From NCBI GenBank assembly GCA_960531495.1, contig OY482861.1, forward strand, positions 2,728,001-2,792,000: 64,000 nucleotides of DNA, written 5' to 3'. Source of the stretch: Zeus faber. Lineage: Eukaryota; Chordata; Actinopteri; Zeiformes; Zeidae. This document shows positions 57,701-64,000 of the stretch, piece after piece (the first letter of the stretch is position 1; the number at the start of each line of letters is the position of its first letter). The notes beneath the pieces are model-generated. The model worked only from the letters and a program-made list of their open reading frames with translations. It was not told the DNA's origin and did no database searches. The translations under genes were made by a program, and so were the position numbers.

Positions 57701-60700
57701 TAAATACAATGATAAACTAGTATGTGCAGCTAAAGTCTTGTTTGTCAACCAGTTTTAGGCCCATATAAAATGTATTTTTCGAGTTATGATCATTTTCCGA
57801 ACTTTGGACCGTTTGCTGTCTAGCTGAATTAGAGAAACACCGAACCATTATCTCTTTGTAGGCGCATGATTTAGAATGCTGCAGTACACCATATAACTTT
57901 AATGAATATGAGGAACTATTATGTGCTTCTTAAGTCTTTCTCAAAGACAGTTTAAATACAATGATAAACTAGTATGTGCTGCTAAAGTCTTGTTTGTCAA
58001 CCAGTTTTAGGCCCATATAAAATGTATTTTTCGAGTTCTGATAATTTTCATCAAAGTCTACACATGTGGGAAAAAACGCATTTTCAGTCGATTTAAACGT
58101 CGAAAAGGCGAATCGGTTAAACGCTTCAGTCATTACTCCATGTGACAGTGTCAGACAGTTTAAATACAATGATGAACTAGTATGTGCTGCTAAAGTGTTG
58201 TTTGTCAACCAGTTTTAGGCCCATATAAAATGTATTTTTCGAGTTCTGATAATTTTCATCAAAGTCTACACGTGGGAAAAAACACATTTTCAGCCGATTT
58301 TAACGTCGATTTGGCGGAACGGTTAAACGCTTCAGTCATTACTCTATGTGACAGTGTCAGACAGTTTAAATACAATGATAAACTAGTATGTGCTGCTAAA
58401 GTGTTGTTTGTCAAACAGTTTTAGGTCCATATAAAATGTATTTTTCGAGTTATGATCATTTTCAGAACTTTGGACGATTTGCTGTCTAGCTGAATTAGAG
58501 AAACACCGAACAATTGTCTCTTTGTAGGTGCATGATTTTGAATGCTGCAGTACACCATATAACTTTAATTAATATGAGGAACAATTATGTGCTTCTTAAG
58601 TCTTTCTCAAAGACAGTTTAAATACAATGATAAACTAGTATGTGCAGCTAAAGTCTTGTTTGTCAACCAGTTTTAGGCCCATATAAAATGTATTTTTCGA
58701 GTTATGATAATTTTCATCAATGTCTACACGTGGGAAAAAACGCATTTTCAGTCGATTTAAACGTCGATTTGGCGGAACGGTTAAACGCTTCAGTCATTAC
58801 TCTATGTGACAGTGTCAGTCAGTTTAAATACAATGATGAACTAGTATGTGCTGCTAAAGTCTTGTTTGTCAACCAGTTTTAGGCCCATATAAAATGTATT
58901 TTTCGAGTTCAGATAATTTTCATCAAAGTCTACACGTGGGAAAAAACGCATTTTCAGTCGATTTAAACGTCGATTTGGCGGAACGGTTAAACACTTCAGT
59001 CATTACTCTATGTGACAGTGTCAGACAGTTTAAATACAATGATAAACTAGTATGTGCTGCTAAAGTCTTGTTTGTCAACCAGTTTTAGGCCCAAATAAAA
59101 TGTATTTTTCGAGTTCTGATCATTTTCATCAAAGTCTACACGTGAGAAAAAACGCATTTTCAGCCGATTTAAACGTCGAAAAGGCGAATCGGTTGAACGC
59201 TTCAGTCATTACTCCTTGTGACAGTGTCAGAAAGTGTAAATACAATGATAAACTAGTATGTGCTGCTAAAGTGTTGTTTGCCAACCAGTTTTAGGCCCAT
59301 ATAAAATGTATTTTTCGAGTTATGATCATTTTCCGAACTTTGGACCGTTTGCTGTCTAGCTGAATTAGAGAAACACCGAACCATTGTCTCTTTGTAGGCG
59401 CATGATTTAGAATGCTGCAGTACACCATATAACTTTAATGAATATGAGGAACTATTATGTGCTTCTTAAGTCTTTCTCAAAGACAGTTTAAATACAATGA
59501 TAAACTAGTATGTGCTGCTAAAGTGTTGTTTGTCAACCAGTTTTAGGCCCATATAAAATGTATTTTTCGAGTTCTGATAATTTTCATCAGTCTACACATG
59601 TGGGAAAAAATGCATTTTAAGCCGATTTTAACGTCGATTTGGTGGAACGGTTAAACGCTTCAGTCATTACTCTATGTGACAGTGTCAGACAGTTTAAATA
59701 CAATGATCAACTAGTATGTGCTGCTAAAGTGTTGTTTGTCAAACAGTTTTAGGCCCATATAAAATGTATTTTTCGAGTTATGATAATTTTCATCAAAGTC
59801 TACACGTGGGAAAAAACGCATTTTCAGTCGATTTAAACGTCGATTTGGCGGAACGGTTAAACACTTCAGTCATTACTCTATGTGACAGTGTCAGACAGTT
59901 TAAATACAATGATAAACTAGTATGTGCTGCTAAAGTCTTGTTTGTCAACCAGTTTTAGGCCCAAATAAAATGTATTTTTCGAGTTCTGATCATTTTCATC
60001 AAAGTCTACACGTGAGAAAAAACGCATTTTCAGCCGATTTAAACGTCGAAAAGGCGAATCGGTTGAACGCTTCAGTCATTACTCCTTGTGACAGTGTCAG
60101 AAAGTGTAAATACAATGATAAACTAGTATGTGCTGCTAAAGTGTTGTTTGCCAACCAGTTTTAGGCCCATATAAAATGTATTTTTCGAGTTATGATCATT
60201 TTCCGAACTTTGGACCGTTTGCTGTCTAGCTGAATTAGAGAAACACCGAACCATTGACTCTTTGTAGGCGCATGATTTAGAATGCTGCAGTACACCATAT
60301 AACTTTAATGAATATGAGGAACTATTATGTGCTTCTTAAGTCTTTCTCAAAGACAGTTTAAATACAATGATAAACTAGTATGTGCTGCTAAAGTGTTGTT
60401 TGTCAACCAGTTTTAGGCCCATATAAAATGTATTTTTCGAGTTCTGATAATTTTCATCAAAGTCTACACATGTGGGAAAAAATGCATTTTAAGCCGATTT
60501 TAACGTCGATTTGGTGGAACGGTTAAACGCTTCAGTCATTACTCTATGTGACAGTGTCAGACAGTTTAAATACAATGATCAACTAGTATGTGCTGCTAAA
60601 GTGTTGTTTGTCAAACAGTTTTAGGCCCATATAAAATGTATTTTTCGAGTTATGATAATTTTCATCAAAGTCTACACGTGTGAAAAAACGCATTTTCAGC

Positions 60701-63700
60701 CGATTTTAACGTCGATTTGGCGGAACGGTTAAACGCTTCAGTCATTACTCTATGTGACAGTGTCAGACAGTTTAAATACAATGATAAACTAGTATGTGCT
60801 GCTAAAGTGTTGTTTGTCAAACAGTTTTAGGTCCATATAAAATGTATTTTTCGAGTTATGATCATTTTCAGAACTGTGGACGATTTGCTGTCTAGCTGAA
60901 TTAGAGAAACACCGAACAATTGTCTCTTTGTAGGTGCATGATTTTGAATGCTGCAGTACAGCATATAACTTTAATTAATATGAGGAACAATTATGTGCTT
61001 CTTAAGTCTTTCTCAAAGACAGTTTAAATACAATGATAAACTAGTATGTGCTGCTAAAGTGTTGTTTGTCAACCAGTTTTAGGCCCATATAAAATGTATT
61101 TTTCGAGTTATGATAATTTTCATCAAAGTCTACACATGTGGGAAAAAACGCATTTTCAGCCGATTTAAACGTCGAAAAGGCGGATCGGTTAAACGCTTCA
61201 GCCATTACTCTGTGACAGTGTCAGACAGTTTAAATACAATGATAAACTAGTATGTGCTACTAAAGTGTTGTTTGTCAAACAGTTTTAGGCCCATATAAAA
61301 TGTATTTTTCGAGTTCTGATAATTTTCATCAAAGTCTACACGTGGGAAAAAACGCATTTTCAGCCGATTTTAACGTCGATTTGGCGGAACGGTTAAACGC
61401 TTCAGTCATTACTCTATGTGACAGTGTCAGACAGTTTAAATACAATGATAAACTAGTATGTGCTGCTAAAGTGTTGTATGTCAAACAGTTTTAGGTCCAT
61501 ATAAAATGTATTTTTCGAGTTATGATCATTTTCAGAACTTTGGACGATTTGCTGTCTAGCTGAATTAGAGAAACACCGAACAATTGTCTCTTTGTAGGTG
61601 CATGATTTTGAATGCTGCAGTACACCATATAACTTTAATTAATATGAGGAACAATTATGTGCTTCTTAAGTCTTTCTCAAAGACAGTTTAAATACAATGA
61701 TAAACTAGTATGTGCAGCTAAAGTCTTGTTTGTCAACCAGTTTTAGGCCCATATAAAATGTATTTTTCGAGTTATGATAATTTTCATCAATGTCTACACG
61801 TGGGAAAAAACGCATTTTCAGTCGATTTAAACGTCGATTTGGCGGAACGGTTAAACGCTTCAGTCATTACTCTATGTGACAGTGTCAGACAGTTTAAATA
61901 CAATGATAAACTAGTATGTGCTGCTAAAGTGTTGTTTGTCAGCCAGTTTTAGGCCCTTATAAAATGTATTTTTCGAGTTATGATCATTTTCAGAACTTTG
62001 GACGATTTGCTGTCGAGCTGAATTAGAGAAACACCGAACCATTGTCTCTTTGTAGGTGAATGATTCAGAATGCTGCAGTACAGCATAGAAATTTAATTAA
62101 TATGATGAACTATTATGTGCTTCTTAAGTGTTTCTCACAGAGTTCTAGGCCCATCTAACATGTATTTGTGGAGTTATGATCATATTCAGAACTTTGGACG
62201 ATTTGCTGTCTAGCTGAATTAGAGAAACACCGAACAATTGTTTCTTTGTAGGTGCATGATTCAGTATACTGCAGTACAGCATAGAAATTTAATTAATATG
62301 ATGAACTATTATGTGCTTCTTAAGTGTTTCTCACAGAGTTCTAGGCCCATCTAACATGTATTTGTGGAGTTATGATCATATTCAGATCTTTGGACGATTT
62401 GCTGTCGAGCTGAATTAGAGAAACACCGAACCATTGTCTCTTTGTAGGTGAATGATTCAGAATGCTGCAGTACACCATATAACTTTATTTAATATGAGGA
62501 ACAATTATTTTGCTTCTTAAGTCTTTCTCAAAGACAGTTTAAATACAATGATAAACTAGTATGTGCAGCTAAAGTCTTGTTTGTCAACCAGTTTTAGGCC
62601 CATATAAAATGTATTTTTCGAGTTATGATCATTTTCCGAACTTTGGACCGTTTGCTGTCTAGCTGAATTAGAGAAACACCGAACCATTGTCTCTTTGTAG
62701 GCGCATGATTTAGAATGCTGCAGTACACCATATAACTTTAATGAATATGAGGAACTATTATGTGCTTCTTAAGTCTTTCTCAAAGACAGTTTAAATACAA
62801 TGATAAACTAGTATGTGCTGCTAAAGTCTTGTTTGTCAACCAGTTTTAGGCCCATATAAAATGTATTTTTCGAGTTCTGATAATTTTCATCAAAGTCTAC
62901 ACATGTGGGAAAAAACGCATTTTCAGTCCATTTAAACGTCGAAAAGGCGAATCGGTTAAACGCTTCAGTCATTACTCCATGTGACAGTGTCAGACAGTTT
63001 AAATACAATGATGAACTAGTATGTGCTGCTAAAGTGTTGTTTGTCAACCAGTTTTAGGCCCATATAAAATGTATTTTTCCAGTTCTGATAATTTTCATCA
63101 AAGTCTACACGTGGGAAAAAACGCATTTTCAGCCGATTTTAACGTCGATTTGGCGGAACGGTTAAACGCTTCAGTCATTACTCTATGTGACAGTGTCAGA
63201 CAGTTTAAATACAATGATAAACTAGTATGTGCTGCTAAAGTGTTGTTTGTCAAACAGTTTTAGGTCCATATAAAATGTATTTTTCGAGTTATGATCATTT
63301 TCAGAACTTTGGACGATTTGCTGTCTAGCTGAATTAGAGAAACACCGAACAATTGTCTCTTTGTAGGTGCATGATTTTGAATGCTGCAGTACACCATATA
63401 ACTTTAATTAATATGAGGAACAATTATGTGCTTCTTAAGTCTTTCTCAAAGACAGTTTAAATACAATGATAAACTAGTATGTGCAGCTAAAGTCTTGTTT
63501 GTCAACCAGTTTTAGGCCCATATAAAACGTATTTTTCGAGTTATGATAATTTTCATCAATGTCTACACGTGGGAAAAAACGCATTTTCAGTCGATTTAAA
63601 CGTCGATTTGGCGGAACGGTTAAACGCTTCAGTCATTACTCTATGTGACAGTGTCAGTCAGTTTAAATACAATGATGAACTAGTATGTGCTGCTAAAGTC

Positions 63701-64000
63701 TTGTTTGTCAACCAGTTTTAGGCCCATATAAAATGTATTTTTCGAGTTCAGATAATTTTCATCAAAGTCTACACGTGGGAAAAAACGCATTTTCAGTCGA
63801 TTTAAACGTCGATTTGGCGGAACGGTTAAACACTTCAGTCATTACTCTATGTGACAGTGTCAGACAGTTTAAATACAATGATAAACTAGTATGTGCTGCT
63901 AAAGTCTTGTTTGTCAACCAGTTTTAGGCCCAAATAAAATGTATTTTTCGAATTCTGATAATTTTCATCAAAGTCTACACGTGAGAAAAAACGCATTTTC
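56440..64000. repeat. 4839-base higher-order repeat
   Basis: 56440-59161 recurs at 61279-64000 at an offset of 4839, with few substitutions (for example ATG to ACG at 63527). The second copy is cut by the window end, so the full extent is unknown. Confidence 0.88.
58894..60635. repeat. 870-base higher-order repeat
   Basis: 58894-59763 and 59764-60635 are two copies of an M1-M1-M2-M1 unit. They differ by a 2-base deletion near 59588 (CATCAGTC against CATCAAAGTC) and single substitutions. It is nested inside the 4839-base period. Confidence 0.9.

Larger units (their letters stand above)
51372..64000. repeat. AT-rich satellite with three related monomers in higher-order repeats
   Basis: The array fills the window to its end. 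M1 (206 bases; core CGCATTTTCAGCCGATTTAA, then GGCGGAACGGTTAAACGCTT) alternates with M2 (~252 bases; core TTTGGACGATTTGCTGTCTA, then ATGCTGCAGTACACCATATA) and M3 (~196 bases; M2-like core, tail GTTTCTCACAGAGTTCTAGG). All three share the head TAGGCCCATATAAAATGTAT(TTTTCGAGTTATGAT); M1 and M2 share the tail AAATACAATGATAAACTAGT. The first ~300 bases are diverged edge copies. 64-codon frames recur in M1 but are frame-broken in other copies. Confidence 0.95.

Noticed and set aside
51372-64000. CRISPR-like regular spacing
   Set aside because: The 'spacers' are themselves repeated, the units are 200-250 bases, and the sequence is eukaryotic. It is a satellite.

Overview
The window looks like a repeat-rich, gene-poor stretch of a teleost fish genome, probably heterochromatic or pericentromeric. 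The evidence is two LTR-element types of fish character, hAT and LINE debris, a conserved teleost dispersed-repeat motif, abundant (CA)n, and two large satellite families. I see no intact host protein gene, no RNA gene and no CRISPR array. Almost every long open frame lies in a satellite or in a decayed mobile element.

Layout: 1-2470 is a purine-rich GAAAGATT-type satellite. 2676-5075 is an internally deleted Ty3/gypsy element with a 5-bp target duplication. 5081-8332 is mostly single-copy sequence holding a decayed exon (7539-7762) and a 405-bp fold-back element (7970-8373). 8333-27865 (unit A) and 31139-50254 (unit B) are two direct copies of one ~19.5-kb segment, separated by 3.3 kb of the same GAAAGATT satellite. 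50255-51371 is a mixed spacer. From about 51372 to the window end there is an AT-rich tandem array built from three related monomers (206, ~252 and ~196 bp) arranged in nested higher-order repeats.

Each ~19-kb unit carries, left to right: a decayed multi-exon SGNH-hydrolase-like gene (+), a block of dispersed repeats, a minus-strand endogenous retrovirus (ERV), an inverted copy of the dispersed repeat, a LINE 5' fragment, a hAT transposase fragment with one terminal repeat, and a possible orphan exon. The ERV has a primer-binding site matching tRNA-Trp, and gag and pro lie in one frame separated by a UAG. The pro-RT-RNaseH-integrase order and the Cys-rich Env tail suggest a gamma/epsilon-like virus. 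Both ERV copies are dead. They share stops and frameshifts, so inactivation preceded the duplication, and each also has private lesions.

The duplication carries breakpoint signatures. Unit A begins inside one arm of a palindromic fold-back element. Unit B begins with a 17-bp inverted duplication forming a hairpin against the satellite. Inside unit B a 744-bp stretch of A is replaced by 76 bp, of which 68 bp are copied from the ERV integrase region 2 kb away. Together these suggest replication-based template switching. A false (haplotypic) duplication in the assembly is the main alternative.
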